Below, piece by piece: positions 9,113-18,521 of a stretch of 64,000 bases of DNA. This stretch comes from Pseudomonas fluorescens Q2-87 (GTDB taxonomy: Bacteria > Pseudomonadota > Gammaproteobacteria > Pseudomonadales > Pseudomonadaceae), in assembly GCF_000281895.1 (NCBI RefSeq), contig NZ_CM001558.1, positions 6,136,184 to 6,200,183 on the forward strand. Reading direction: 5' to 3'. Position numbers and translations under genes: made by a program. The notes beneath the pieces were generated by a model, which was not told where the DNA came from, made no database searches, and saw only the letters and a list, made by a program, of their open reading frames with translations. Numbering within the stretch: position 1 is the stretch's first letter; each line of letters opens with the position of its first letter.

Positions 9113-11059
9113 TCACCTCCAACGCCTAGGCTCCCCAACCAACTGCCCCTGCACCCCAAACAACCCCATCTCCCGAATCACCGCCAACTCCCCCTCAGTC
9201 TCCACCCGCTCAGCAATCAAAGGCAGGTCAATACTGTGAGCAGCACGCTGGATCGCCTCGATAAACAAACGCTTATCGCTTTCCTGATCAATGGCCCGGA
9301 TGTAACTGCCATCAATTTTCAAATAGGCCAGCCCCAGCCGAGACAAGTTGCCGATCATGCTGAAACGCCCACCAAAGCGCTGCAGGCTCAAGGAGAATCC
9401 AAGCTCGCGCAGACGACGGGTCAACTGCTCCAAAACCGCTTGCTCCGGCAGTTGTTCCTCGCCAATTTCCAAGGTCAGGCGCGGCCCAAGGTTGGAATGA
9501 GCACGCAGGATTTCGAAGATTTTGTTCAGCGCCTGCGGATCGGCCAAGGTCGCCGAGGACAGGTTGAGCGCGAGGGATTGGTCGTGCCCGACCATTTGCT
9601 TGAGCACCTGTTCAAGCATCAAGCGGTCCAGGCGCGCAGTCCAGCCGAAGCGCTCCAGCCAGGGCAGGAAGCGGCCGGCGGGAATGGTCTGGCCCTGATC
9701 GTCCAGCAGCCGCGACAGAACCTTGTAGTGCAGCACCACTTGGGTGTCCTGGGCGGCCACCACCGGTTGGAAGTACAGCTCAAATCGCTGATGACTCAAG
9801 GCCTGGTCGAGCAGCGTGTGCCAGGCATGGTGATCATCGCCAAAACTGGACACTGCGGCATGGTCCAGGCAGGCCCAGCTTGGCTCCCCCTGGCTTTCGG
9901 CCTGGGCCAGGGCCTGGTCGGCAAGCTGGAGCACCGATTGCGGCGAGTCGCCATGAACGAACGGTGCCAGTCCGATGGAAGCCACCGAGGCCACGTCGGT
10001 TGCGCCCGTGGCGTGCAGGCTCGCCAACGCGCTTTCAAGGTTCTGCGCCAGCTGCAGCGCTTCCTCGCGCACCAGGCCTGGCGCCAGTACGGCGAACTCG
10101 CCGCCACGGATGCGCGTCACCAGATTCTGGGTTTCGGGGTATCGGGCACTTTCACGCAGCAATTGCTCGCCGACCGCTTTGAGCAATTGATCGGTCCGCT
10201 GGCCGCCCAACCGCTGGTTCAGGCCGGCCAGGTCCTTGACCCGCAGCAACAGCAGATAACCGGAACTGGCCTGCTCCGTGTTGCTCACCCGGGCATTGAG
10301 TTGCATCTCGAAATAGCGTCGGTTGGCCAGGCCCGTGAGGTTGTCCTGGTAGGACTCGGCCCGCAGCTTCTCGCTGCGCTCGGCCTGCTCCTGGAACAAT
10401 GCCTTGAGCTTTTCGACCATCTGGTTCATCGCCTGCACCACACGGCGCAGTTCCGGGGTGCGCGGCAGTTCCGGCAGGCTGAGGAACTCGCGTCGGGCGA
10501 TGGCGTGGGACTGATGCACCATGTAGTCCAGCGGCTTGAGCTGGCGACGCAGCAGCAAGGCCCCCAGCACCGCGCTCACGGCGCCGCACAGCAGCAACCA
10601 GCCCAGGCTGCCCAATGCGCTCTGCCACAGCTTGGCGAGGGCGAACATCGGGTGGCTGACCACCTCCACCCGCGCTGCCTGCTCCCAACCGCGACTGACG
10701 ATGGCATCGCCGCCGGCCGGTTCCAGGCCGATCAGCTTGACGAACCATTGCGGCACGGTGCCCGCGTCCGGCGTGCCCGTGCGCTCGACGAGGGTTTTGT
10801 CGGTGGCCACGTCCACCACGCGAATGCTCGCGTAGTAACCGCTGTCGAAGATCGAACTGACCATCAGTTCCACCATCGCCGGGTCGTCGATGTTCGGCGT
10901 CAGCGACAGCGCCAGCGCCGTGGCCGCGTCCTGGGCGTGGGAACGCAACTGGTTGACGTACTGGGCCCGCGAACTCTCCAGGCTGACCATGAAGCTGCCG
11001 CTGAAGGCAACCACCAGGAACAGACAGATAGCGATCAACAGCTGTTTGAACAAGGACAT
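9113..11059 (-). CDS. lapD: LapD, degenerate GGDEF-EAL c-di-GMP receptor
   Basis: LapD is an inner-membrane receptor that binds c-di-GMP and then sequesters the protease LapG, keeping LapA on the surface. The 648 residues show a first membrane segment (~5-25), a periplasmic LapD/MoxY-type domain, a second membrane segment (~150-172), a HAMP region, GGDEF and EAL domains. Both catalytic motifs are degenerate: the GGDEF site reads RGGEF and the EAL site reads KVLSR, as known for LapD, so it should bind rather than make or degrade the ligand. It follows lapG by 14 bp on the same strand, giving a lapG-lapD operon, and is convergent with the adhesin gene. Confidence 0.95.
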   Translation of the reverse strand: MSLFKQLLIAICLFLVVAFSGSFMVSLESSRAQYVNQLRSHAQDAATALALSLTPNIDDPAMVELMVSSIFDSGYYASIRVVDVATDKTLVERTGTPDAGTVPQWFVKLIGLEPAGGDAIVSRGWEQAARVEVVSHPMFALAKLWQSALGSLGWLLLCGAVSAVLGALLLRRQLKPLDYMVHQSHAIARREFLSLPELPRTPELRRVVQAMNQMVEKLKALFQEQAERSEKLRAESYQDNLTGLANRRYFEMQLNARVSNTEQASSGYLLLLRVKDLAGLNQRLGGQRTDQLLKAVGEQLLRESARYPETQNLVTRIRGGEFAVLAPGLVREEALQLAQNLESALASLHATGATDVASVASIGLAPFVHGDSPQSVLQLADQALAQAESQGEPSWACLDHAAVSSFGDDHHAWHTLLDQALSHQRFELYFQPVVAAQDTQVVLHYKVLSRLLDDQGQTIPAGRFLPWLERFGWTARLDRLMLEQVLKQMVGHDQSLALNLSSATLADPQALNKIFEILRAHSNLGPRLTLEIGEEQLPEQAVLEQLTRRLRELGFSLSLQRFGGRFSMIGNLSRLGLAYLKIDGSYIRAIDQESDKRLFIEAIQRAAHSIDLPLIAERVETEGELAVIREMGLFGVQGQLVGEPRRWR

Positions 11060-11073
11060 CTGAGCGCGCGCTC

Positions 11074-11859
11074 CTAGTTAGTCGTCTCGACCGGAAAACC
11101 TTCGGCCTGCATTTTTTTCAACACATCCTGCCACCGGGACAGGCGCTTGGTGTCACCCACTTTCTTGTTGCCCTTGGCACCCGGCAGCCACAACCCTTCG
11201 GCGTTGAAAGAGTAGACCGGCAGCAGGTCGGTTCGCTGGCTGGCCGGCTGGATGCCGTCGATCAGGCTGTCGAGCACCAGCGGCATCGCCTCGGGCGTGG
11301 CGTAATAGGTCAGCACCATGTGCGCACGGTTCTGTCGCAGGGCCTTGACGTAGGTGATGCGCAGCTTGTCACTGGAGACCCCGAGATGACGCAGGCTGAA
11401 GTACTTGGCGATGGCGTAATCCTCGCAATCGCCGGCGCCCTTCCACAGGGCCTGGATCGGCGTTTCCCAGTAGTCGACCTCATGCCACAGGTCGATGTCT
11501 TCCACGTAGCGCACCTGCTTGTTGAAGAACAGGTTCACCACCTTGAGCTGCTCCAGCTCCGGCGTCTGCTTCTGGGTCGCCAACAAGTGCTGCCAGGCGT
11601 CGATCCGCTGTTGCCCTTCGCCCAGCGGGCCATATAACGCCTGCGCCCGCCGGCTGATCTGCGTAAAGTCCCAATCCGCCCGCAACCCGCCCAGCATGAG
11701 GCCGGCCAGCAACAATGCCGAACACAGCCAGCGCAAGGACCTGGAAACGGGGAAAGGTGCAGCCAAGGGAATACGTCCGAAAGAGGCCGTTGGAAATTCG
11801 TTGGATGGTGAAGCCTGGGCAGGCAAAAAACAATGGCAAGGTGCAATCACCCTAGGCAC
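11074..11859 (-). CDS. lapG: LapG, periplasmic cysteine protease
   Basis: LapG is the periplasmic transglutaminase-like cysteine protease (COG3672, formerly DUF920) that cuts the LapA N-terminus and releases the adhesin when c-di-GMP is low. The catalytic cysteine sits in GDCEDYA, the histidine in RAHMVLTYY, and acidic residues follow. A hydrophobic segment (SLRWLCSALLLAGLMLGG) acts as a signal or anchor. The start is uncertain: the frame opens with GTG at 11859, and no ATG precedes the hydrophobic segment, so a GTG or TTG start is likely. lapD follows 14 bp downstream. Confidence 0.92.
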   Translation of the reverse strand: MPRVIAPCHCFLPAQASPSNEFPTASFGRIPLAAPFPVSRSLRWLCSALLLAGLMLGGLRADWDFTQISRRAQALYGPLGEGQQRIDAWQHLLATQKQTPELEQLKVVNLFFNKQVRYVEDIDLWHEVDYWETPIQALWKGAGDCEDYAIAKYFSLRHLGVSSDKLRITYVKALRQNRAHMVLTYYATPEAMPLVLDSLIDGIQPASQRTDLLPVYSFNAEGLWLPGAKGNKKVGDTKRLSRWQDVLKKMQAEGFPVETTN

Positions 11860-11966
11860 GCTAAACTTTAGTTCAGCCCCAGGGCCGCGAGACTTTGACG
11901 GCGAGATAATCTGTAACTAATGTTCGCCTGGATCCAATTCGTTACTACCAGTCAGGATGCGCTGTC

Positions 11967-12659
11967 GTGACAAAGAAGCCCTCACCGTTAAGCACTATCC
12001 CGGTCAACGGGCCGATTCCCGCAGCCCAGGCACGCGCGATCATCGAAGAATCCCTGCGCGCGGCCATTCTCGACGGACGCCTGCCCTGCGGCACCGCCCT
12101 GCGCCAGCAGGAAATCGCGGATCTGTTCGGCGTCAGTCGCATGCCGGTGCGCGAAGCATTGCGCCAGCTTGAGGCGCAGTCATTGCTTAATGTGGTCCAG
12201 CACAAGGGTGCCGTGGTTGCCCCGCTGATCACCAGCAATGCGCTCGAGACCTATGCCCTGCGGTCGGTACTGGAAACCTTCGCCTTGCGCCTGTCCATCC
12301 CGCTACTCGATGACAACGACCTGGCAATGGCTGCCGGATATATCGAACAGCTGGAAACAGAAACCAACCATGCCGAGATCGGTAAGCTCAACCGGCTGTA
12401 CCACATGTCGCTTTATCACAAGGCGCCCAATGGCAAACTGCTGGACCTGATCGAACGTGAGCTCAACGAAGAGGAGCGCTTCTTGCGCTTCCATCTGTCG
12501 TCCATGGGCTTGGGCAAGTTGAGCCAGGACGACCATCGTGCACTGCTCGACGCCGCACGAGCGAAAGACATCGATACAGCGGTTGTCTTGCTCGAGCGTC
12601 ATTTGGAAAAAGCCTCCGTCACCATGCGCCGCTATCTGGAACAGCAGTCGCATCAGTGA
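11967..12659 (+). CDS. GntR-family transcriptional regulator (FCD domain)
   Basis: This is a predicted DNA-binding regulator of 230 residues. The N-terminal winged helix (about 20-88) contains QQEIADLFGVSRMPVREALR, and the rest is an all-helical FadR-type C-terminal (FCD) effector domain with candidate metal ligands such as HMSLYH and the late histidine of DDHRAL. It starts with GTG, with AGGA about 10 bases upstream. It is divergent from lapG with 107 bp between them. No catabolic operon adjoins it, so the effector and targets are unknown; autoregulation or control of the neighbouring mgo operon is possible but unproven. Confidence 0.88.
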   Translation: MTKKPSPLSTIPVNGPIPAAQARAIIEESLRAAILDGRLPCGTALRQQEIADLFGVSRMPVREALRQLEAQSLLNVVQHKGAVVAPLITSNALETYALRSVLETFALRLSIPLLDDNDLAMAAGYIEQLETETNHAEIGKLNRLYHMSLYHKAPNGKLLDLIERELNEEERFLRFHLSSMGLGKLSQDDHRALLDAARAKDIDTAVVLLERHLEKASVTMRRYLEQQSHQ

Positions 12660-13348
12660 TCCGACGCCGGCCGCCCGGCCGGCGTAAAACCTTCTTACAT
12701 ATCCTTCCTGGCCGCTTCTCGCCGACCCGGCGCGGCCAAGCAGCCGCTGCGACTCGCCGCCACAATCAGTTCAATGGCACTGCCATCGATTTGGGCTCAC
12801 TCTTGCGTTTATCGATTCAAAAACAGACCTGAAGAAGTCAGCGCCGAGCTGCACAGCCCGGCGAATCGAAGCCAATAAGCAGGAGCTTGCGCACCGGCGG
12901 GATGATCGGACGTCCGACCGATCTCTCACCCATAAAAACATCCACACCCTAACTCCCCGTCCCTTGAAGTGCTCCGAGTGAGGCATTCACTCGAACTATT
13001 CGATTCTGATATCACCCAGTCGGAAGGAGCCTCTTCGCCTGAATAAAACTTATATTAAAAGTTTTAAAGAACCTCTTCGCGCCCAATAAAAGCCGCACTT
13101 TAAATAATTAAAAAATGACTTGCCGCTTAGTTGCCAGGTGTATTAGTTTTTTATTCGTCGAGTGGTTATCGACCGCTTATGACTTTCGTAGACCCACCAA
13201 AATTCGGCACTTCGCGCCGAAAAGTGGGTACTTATAAGCGCATCTTAGAGTGACTTTGCACTTCATGGATTCCGGTTCAGGCGCCCGCTCGCCTTCCTAA
13301 AAAAGCGGGCAACTATCCGGGCACAACATCATTGATGAGGACGTTCCA
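12660..13348 (+). promoter_or_regulatory. AT-rich leader/promoter region of the mgo operon
   Basis: I see no convincing gene in these 690 bases. From about 13030 the sequence becomes AT-rich, unlike its surroundings. It holds an interrupted dyad at 13193-13228: CCCAC and TTCGGC on the left pair with GCCGAA and GTGGG on the right around a 7-base centre. Two ANGGAN motifs (AAGGAG at 13024, ATGGAT at 13265) could be RsmA sites, consistent with known Gac/Rsm control of mgo genes, but short motifs like these occur by chance. Confidence 0.5.
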
Positions 13349-14125
13349 ATGCAGCCAACCAAAGAACAACTATTTCTGAAGAAACATGAACTTGGCCACC
13401 ATCCGGTTTTTTCCGAAATTACATCAATTGATCTGTTACGCCGGTTTATGGAAAGCCATGTCTTTGCCGTCTGGGACTTCATGTCCCTGACCAAGCGGCT
13501 GCAACGCGAGCTCACTTGTGTCCACCTGCCCTGGCTGCCACCGGCCGATCCGCACGCGGCACGCTTGATCAATGAAATCGTCCTGGGCGAAGAGTCGGAC
13601 GATCGTCCCGGAGCCGGTTATTGCAGCCATTTCGAACTGTACTTGGACGCCATGCGCGAGGTCGGTGCGGACACCCGCGCCATCGAGCAATTCATCACCC
13701 TGCAACAGGAAGGCGTCAGCCCCGAAACGGCACTGGAAAGCGTCGAGGTGGAACCGGCGGCGGCGCGCTTCGTTCGCCAGACCCTGCACACCGCCCTGCA
13801 CGCCCCGGCCCACAGCGTGGCTGCGGCGTTCGTACACGGTCGCGAGAGCGTCATCCCGCAGATGTTCCAACGCATGCTAGACGCCTGGGGCATTGGCCTG
13901 GATCAGGCTCCGACCTTTCGCTACTACCTGCAGCGGCACATCGAAGTCGATTCCGAAGACCACGGTCCCGCCGCGGAAAAACTGCTGGCCCGGCTGATCG
14001 ACGGCGACCCGCAGCGCGAAACCGAGGTGCTGGCCGCCGCCCTCGCCGCCGTCCACAGCCGCGCGGCCCTGTGGGACGGCTTGCGCGAGAGCATGGCCCA
14101 GCCGGTTGCGCAGGTGATGCCATGA
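13349..14125 (+). CDS. mgoB: DUF3050 heme-oxygenase-like protein, mgoB/pvfA type
   Basis: The first gene of the mgo/pvf operon encodes 258 residues of a DUF3050 protein, predicted to have a heme-oxygenase-like all-helical fold. Conserved acidic and histidine positions include [23 protein letters not shown] and a late [11 protein letters not shown], the kind of ligands that non-heme diiron members of this fold use. Its exact step in diazeniumdiolate or pyrazine N-oxide formation is not certain. The start at 13349 has GAGGA upstream. Its stop overlaps the next ATG by 4 bases (ATGA), showing translational coupling. Confidence 0.88.
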   Translation: MQPTKEQLFLKKHELGHHPVFSEITSIDLLRRFMESHVFAVWDFMSLTKRLQRELTCVHLPWLPPADPHAARLINEIVLGEESDDRPGAGYCSHFELYLDAMREVGADTRAIEQFITLQQEGVSPETALESVEVEPAAARFVRQTLHTALHAPAHSVAAAFVHGRESVIPQMFQRMLDAWGIGLDQAPTFRYYLQRHIEVDSEDHGPAAEKLLARLIDGDPQRETEVLAAALAAVHSRAALWDGLRESMAQPVAQVMP

Positions 14126-15054
14126 ACGCCATCCACTACCAGTCTTTCGCCGATGCCTGGGAAAGTCGCGCCACCATCCGCACCCGGCCACGGCGCCGGG
14201 TCGAAAACGACGACAAGCTGATCTTCCCCATGAGCCGCCAGCCGTTGGTGCACAGCCAGACCTTTCTCAGCCACTGCCCGCAACTGCGCGATTTCGTGTT
14301 GGTGCAGAGCCTCTACAAGTTCATCAACGACGTGGTGATCTTCGAGACCGAACTGGTGGACCACACCGCTCGGCGCATCGCCAAGAACCGCTTCGGCATC
14401 GAGTTCCCGTTCGCCTGCCGCTACGACGCGATGACCGTGGTGGTGGACGAGGACTACCACGCCCTGGTGGCGATGGACTTCATGCAGCAGACCATCGACA
14501 TGACCGGCATCGAGCCGATCCCGTTGCCGGCGCAAATCGAACTCAGCCGCGCGATACCGGCCACCTTGGCCCAGGCACCGACACATTTGCTCAGCGCCGT
14601 GGAGCTGATCTGCATCGCCATTGCCGAAAACACCGTGACCAACGAAGTGGCCGCCTTCGCCCGGGACGACTCGGTCAAGGCCTCGATCAAGGGGCTGATG
14701 GCCGACCACTTGCTGGACGAGGGACGGCATTCCGGTTTCTGGACGCGGCTGGTGCAGATCTACTGGCGCACCGCACCCGAGGAAGACCAGGAAACCATCG
14801 CCCGACTGATGCCCGGATTCATCGCCCAGTACCTGGCCAGCGACCTGCAGCAGGCGTTCGATTTCGAGCTGATCGCGCACCTGCCCGTCGACGAACCGGT
14901 GCGCCAGTCGCTGCGCGAAGACGCCAATGCGCTGGCCTACCCCATCAATCGTTTCCACCCGTTGGTGGGCAATATCACGCGTTTCTTTCGCAGCAGCTCA
15001 ATGCTTGCGTCCCCCTGCGTGCGCGATGCCCTCGCCGATTACCTGACCCCATGA
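14122..15054 (+). CDS. mgoC: AurF-like diiron N-oxygenase, mgoC/pvfB type
   Basis: The 310-residue product belongs to the p-aminobenzoate N-oxygenase (AurF) family. The diiron ligand pattern is visible in order: [17 protein letters not shown] (ExxH), IAENTVTNE, and [12 protein letters not shown] (HxxxExxH). In this pathway the enzyme oxidises nitrogen of the amino-acid-derived intermediate. The real start is the ATG at 14122 that overlaps the stop of the previous gene; the frame is open further upstream only as an overlap with mgoB. Ten bases separate its stop from the NRPS gene. Confidence 0.92.
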   Translation: MNAIHYQSFADAWESRATIRTRPRRRVENDDKLIFPMSRQPLVHSQTFLSHCPQLRDFVLVQSLYKFINDVVIFETELVDHTARRIAKNRFGIEFPFACRYDAMTVVVDEDYHALVAMDFMQQTIDMTGIEPIPLPAQIELSRAIPATLAQAPTHLLSAVELICIAIAENTVTNEVAAFARDDSVKASIKGLMADHLLDEGRHSGFWTRLVQIYWRTAPEEDQETIARLMPGFIAQYLASDLQQAFDFELIAHLPVDEPVRQSLREDANALAYPINRFHPLVGNITRFFRSSSMLASPCVRDALADYLTP

Positions 15055-15064
15055 GGACCTTGCG

Positions 15065-18000
15065 ATGAGACGCCTCGAAATTGCAGTGCCTGGCACCAGC
15101 CAGGCAATGGTCGAACTGGCCCGGGAACTGGAACTGCACGGCCATGGAGTCGTGAACTTTCAGTCCCCGGCCGATCACCCGGCGGTCGACTTGTTGATCG
15201 ATGACGGTACGACGCCATGGGCCATTGACGCCCACACACGCCTACAGATTCGCGTGACGCTGCGCCCGGTGCCCGGTGAAGCACTGCCGCAACCGATGCT
15301 GTTTTTTCACGATGGCCCACAGCGGCTCCTGGCCCGGGAGGTTATCCCCCAGCAAAGCTGCGGTAACGGCCAATCCTTGCGCCTGCGAACACTGGCGGCG
15401 GTGGTGGAGATCGGCGCGCGGCTGGTCAGCGAGCTGTCACGGGATGAACACTGTTTCGAAAATTGGCATTCGCCACCGGCCAATCTCATCGAACAGCCGC
15501 TGCTCGGGCTCGACGTGCTGGAGCCGCTGGCCTTTGCACACCGCTTCAATCGGCCACCGGTGCCCTGGCTCCTGGCCGCTGCGGAAGTGCCGATCATGCA
15601 CAGCATCGAACAGCGCATGCTGGATGACGCTGCGCAACCGGCCCTGTGGGTGGATGGGCAACTGACCGACTACAAAGCCTTGCGCAACCTGACCCTGAGG
15701 TTGCAACAAGCAATGCTGGAAAAACTCCAGGATGCAAGCGACCGCCCAACGGTGATCGGCGTATGCCTGCCCAAATCCGCGCAGCTGTATGCGGCGATCC
15801 TGGCAGTGCTGGGCTGCGGCGCGGTGTACCTGCCGCTGGACCCGCAGCATCCGGCGCAACGTCGGCGTTTCATCCTCGAAAATGCCCAGGCCGACCTGCT
15901 GCTGCACGACGGCGACAGCGACCTCGGCGACCTTCTGTTGCCGAGCGTGAATGTGCATCGGCTGCCGCCGTCCACGCCGGGCATTCCAGTCTCGTTGATC
16001 CGCCGCGTGCTGGACATCGACGAACCGGCCGTGGCGATCTACACCTCCGGCACCACCGGCCAGCCCAAAGGCGTATTGCTCAGCCATCGCAACCTCAGCC
16101 ATTTCTGCGCCTGGTATGGCAACTACGTTGGCTTACAGCGCGACAGCCGGGCGTTGCAGTTTTCCACCATCAACTTTGACGCATCACTGCTGGACGTCCT
16201 GCCGACCTTCATTCATGGCGCCCTGCTGGTGGTGCCCAGCGAAGACCAGCGCCGCGATCCACAGCAATTGGTGGCGTTGATTCGCCAACAGAAGGTCACG
16301 CACGCCTTCCTGCCGCCCGCCCTGCTAAGCGTGATGCCGTTGGATACGCCGTTGGGCCTGGCGCACCTGATCACCGGCGGAGACGTCTGCGAGCCCTTCG
16401 TGATCGAACAGCTCGCGCCACAATGCCGGTTCCATAACATCTACGGCCCGACCGAAACCACGGTGCTGGCGACCACTCGGCTGTTCGGCGTCGGCGACAG
16501 CAATCGCAACCTCGGCGTCCCCATCACCAACGGCCAAGTGTTGATTCTGGATGAACAACAGCAACCGGTGCCCCAAGGCGCGCCCGGCGAGTTATACATC
16601 GCTGGGCCGGGGGTTGGCCTGGGCTATCTGAACGATCCGGCGCTGACCGCCAGCCGCTACCTCAACCTGACGTTGCCCACCGGGCAAACGCTGCGCGTCT
16701 ATCGCACCGGTGATATCGGCCAGTGGACCGACAGCGGCATCGAGCTGAGCGGACGGCGTGATAACCAAGTGAAAATCCGCGGCTTCCGGGTCGAGCCGGA
16801 GGAAATCGAACATTGCCTGCGCGAAAGCCAGTTGTTTCGCCAGGTGGCGGTGGGTGTCGATGAGCGGCGGCGGATCCTGGCGTTCCTGGTTCATCCCGAG
16901 CAGGACCTGCCCGGCGCCGCGCTCCAGGCGTTGCGCGAGCACGTGCAGAACACGTTGCCCAGCTACATGCACCCGGTGGCCTACGTCGAGTTGCCCGCGC
17001 TGCCCTACACCAGTAACGGCAAGGTGGATCGTCGGGCGTTGCTGGCAACGGCGGTGCAGGTCCACATCGGCAGCCAGCGACGCCAGCCGCAAAACGCTCT
17101 GGAAACACAGCTGCAGCAACTGTGGGCCGAACTGCTGGAACTGCCAGTCGAAGACATCGCCACCGACGAAAGCTTCTTCAACCTGGGCGGGCATTCGATC
17201 CTGCTGTCGCGACTGCTGTTGAGCATTCGCCAGACGTTCGGTCGCAGCCTGTCGATCAATCGCTTCATTGAAGCGCCCACCTTGATCACCCTGGCGAAGT
17301 TGCTGGGCGATCCGGAGCAAGACAGTGCCCCAACCCTCAGTCCCCAGGCCTTCATCGATGCCGAGGCCGAACTCAACCTCGAGCCGTTGCCCATCAGCCA
17401 GTGCGGCGATGTGCACAAGGTAGTCGTGACGGGCGCCAACAGTTTTCTTGGGGTGCACATCGTCGAAGCCTTGCTGGCCTGGGGCGCCACCGAAGTCGCC
17501 TGCCTGGTGCGCGCCAGCGCCGGGCAGAGCGCGGCCGAGCGTTTCTCCCAGGCCCTCCAGGACAATCACCTGACCCACCTGGACCTGGACCGCGTCAGCG
17601 TTTACGCCGCCGACATCACCCAACACCAATTGGGCTTGCCGGACGAGGTCTACGCCCGCATCGACAGCACCTTCGGCGCGCTGGTGCACAACGCGGCCCA
17701 CGTCAACCATGTGCTCGACTACGAGTCCCTGGCGCGGGACAACGTCGAGCCGATCTTCGAGTGCCTGCGCCTGTGCGAGGGGCGCAGCAAGAAGATTTTC
17801 AATTTCGTTTCCACGCTTTCCGCCTCCAGCGCCATGGACGCCGCTGGCCAGGTGCTGGAACAGCCCGCCGCGCCGACACCGCCGATCTACATCAAGAACG
17901 GCTACAACCTGTCCAAATGGGTCGGCGAACGGATCTTGCAACGGGCCCGGGATCGTGGGGTGTGGGTCAATCTGTTTCGCCCGGGCAACATCAGCTTCAA

Positions 18001-18490
18001 CAGCCTGACCGGGGTCTGCCAGCCCCATAAGAATCGTCTGATGCTGATGCTCAAAGGCTCGATCCAGCTCGGCCAGGTGCCGGAACTGTCGCTCAATTTC
18101 GACCTGATGCCGGTGGACTTTCTGGCTCGCTTCATCGCCTTCCACGCCAGCCGTTACCAGCCGACGCAAGCGGTGTTCAACCTGCATAACCCCCAGCCGT
18201 TGAGCTGGGACGCTTACGTGGCGTCGTTTCGCGACAGCGGCCGGGAGTTTTCCCTGGTCAGTATCGCCGAGTGGCAGCGGCAATTGGCCCGGGTCGATGC
18301 CGACAATGCGCTGTTTGGCGTGCTGGGTTTCTACCTCAACGGCTTCGAGGAAGACATTGGCGACATCTCGCTGATCAGCCACGACAACGCCCGCGCCGGC
18401 GTGCGGCAAATGGGCGCCAGTTACCCGGAAAAATCCCCGGCCCTGCTACGCCGCGGCGCCGACTACCTCAAAGCCATCGACTTCATTTGA
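15065..18490 (+). CDS. mgoA: NRPS with A-T-thioester reductase domains, mgoA/pvfC type
   Basis: This single-module synthetase has 1,141 residues. An N-terminal ~180-residue region of uncertain type is followed by an adenylation domain (~185-670; core motifs YTSGTTGQPKG, YGPTETT, YRTGD, NGKVDRR), a carrier domain with LGGHS (~715), and a reductase domain (~780-1141) with VTGANSFLG and the YNLSK pair. It should activate one amino acid and release it reductively as an aldehyde or alcohol. Reading the ten specificity positions by alignment to GrsA gives D-A-L-F-I-G-I-V-L-K, consistent with an aliphatic substrate such as leucine or valine. No condensation domain is visible. GAGGA precedes the ATG. 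Confidence 0.93.
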   Translation: MRRLEIAVPGTSQAMVELARELELHGHGVVNFQSPADHPAVDLLIDDGTTPWAIDAHTRLQIRVTLRPVPGEALPQPMLFFHDGPQRLLAREVIPQQSCGNGQSLRLRTLAAVVEIGARLVSELSRDEHCFENWHSPPANLIEQPLLGLDVLEPLAFAHRFNRPPVPWLLAAAEVPIMHSIEQRMLDDAAQPALWVDGQLTDYKALRNLTLRLQQAMLEKLQDASDRPTVIGVCLPKSAQLYAAILAVLGCGAVYLPLDPQHPAQRRRFILENAQADLLLHDGDSDLGDLLLPSVNVHRLPPSTPGIPVSLIRRVLDIDEPAVAIYTSGTTGQPKGVLLSHRNLSHFCAWYGNYVGLQRDSRALQFSTINFDASLLDVLPTFIHGALLVVPSEDQRRDPQQLVALIRQQKVTHAFLPPALLSVMPLDTPLGLAHLITGGDVCEPFVIEQLAPQCRFHNIYGPTETTVLATTRLFGVGDSNRNLGVPITNGQVLILDEQQQPVPQGAPGELYIAGPGVGLGYLNDPALTASRYLNLTLPTGQTLRVYRTGDIGQWTDSGIELSGRRDNQVKIRGFRVEPEEIEHCLRESQLFRQVAVGVDERRRILAFLVHPEQDLPGAALQALREHVQNTLPSYMHPVAYVELPALPYTSNGKVDRRALLATAVQVHIGSQRRQPQNALETQLQQLWAELLELPVEDIATDESFFNLGGHSILLSRLLLSIRQTFGRSLSINRFIEAPTLITLAKLLGDPEQDSAPTLSPQAFIDAEAELNLEPLPISQCGDVHKVVVTGANSFLGVHIVEALLAWGATEVACLVRASAGQSAAERFSQALQDNHLTHLDLDRVSVYAADITQHQLGLPDEVYARIDSTFGALVHNAAHVNHVLDYESLARDNVEPIFECLRLCEGRSKKIFNFVSTLSASSAMDAAGQVLEQPAAPTPPIYIKNGYNLSKWVGERILQRARDRGVWVNLFRPGNISFNSLTGVCQPHKNRLMLMLKGSIQLGQVPELSLNFDLMPVDFLARFIAFHASRYQPTQAVFNLHNPQPLSWDAYVASFRDSGREFSLVSIAEWQRQLARVDADNALFGVLGFYLNGFEEDIGDISLISHDNARAGVRQMGASYPEKSPALLRRGADYLKAIDFI

Positions 18491-18521
18491 ACCAACTCAA
18501 CCCCAAGCAAGGAGCAAGACC

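Noticed and set aside
9236..11077. 613-codon plus-strand frame opposite lapD
   Set aside because: LapD on the other strand is unmistakable by domains; the plus frame is rich in Gln/His/Leu/Arg as expected for an antisense shadow.
12771..12986. 71-codon minus frame in the gap before the mgo operon
   Set aside because: No ribosome site, odd composition and no similarity; likely chance.
16592..18409. 605-codon minus-strand frame opposite the NRPS
   Set aside because: The NRPS carries all core motifs; the antisense frame has none.
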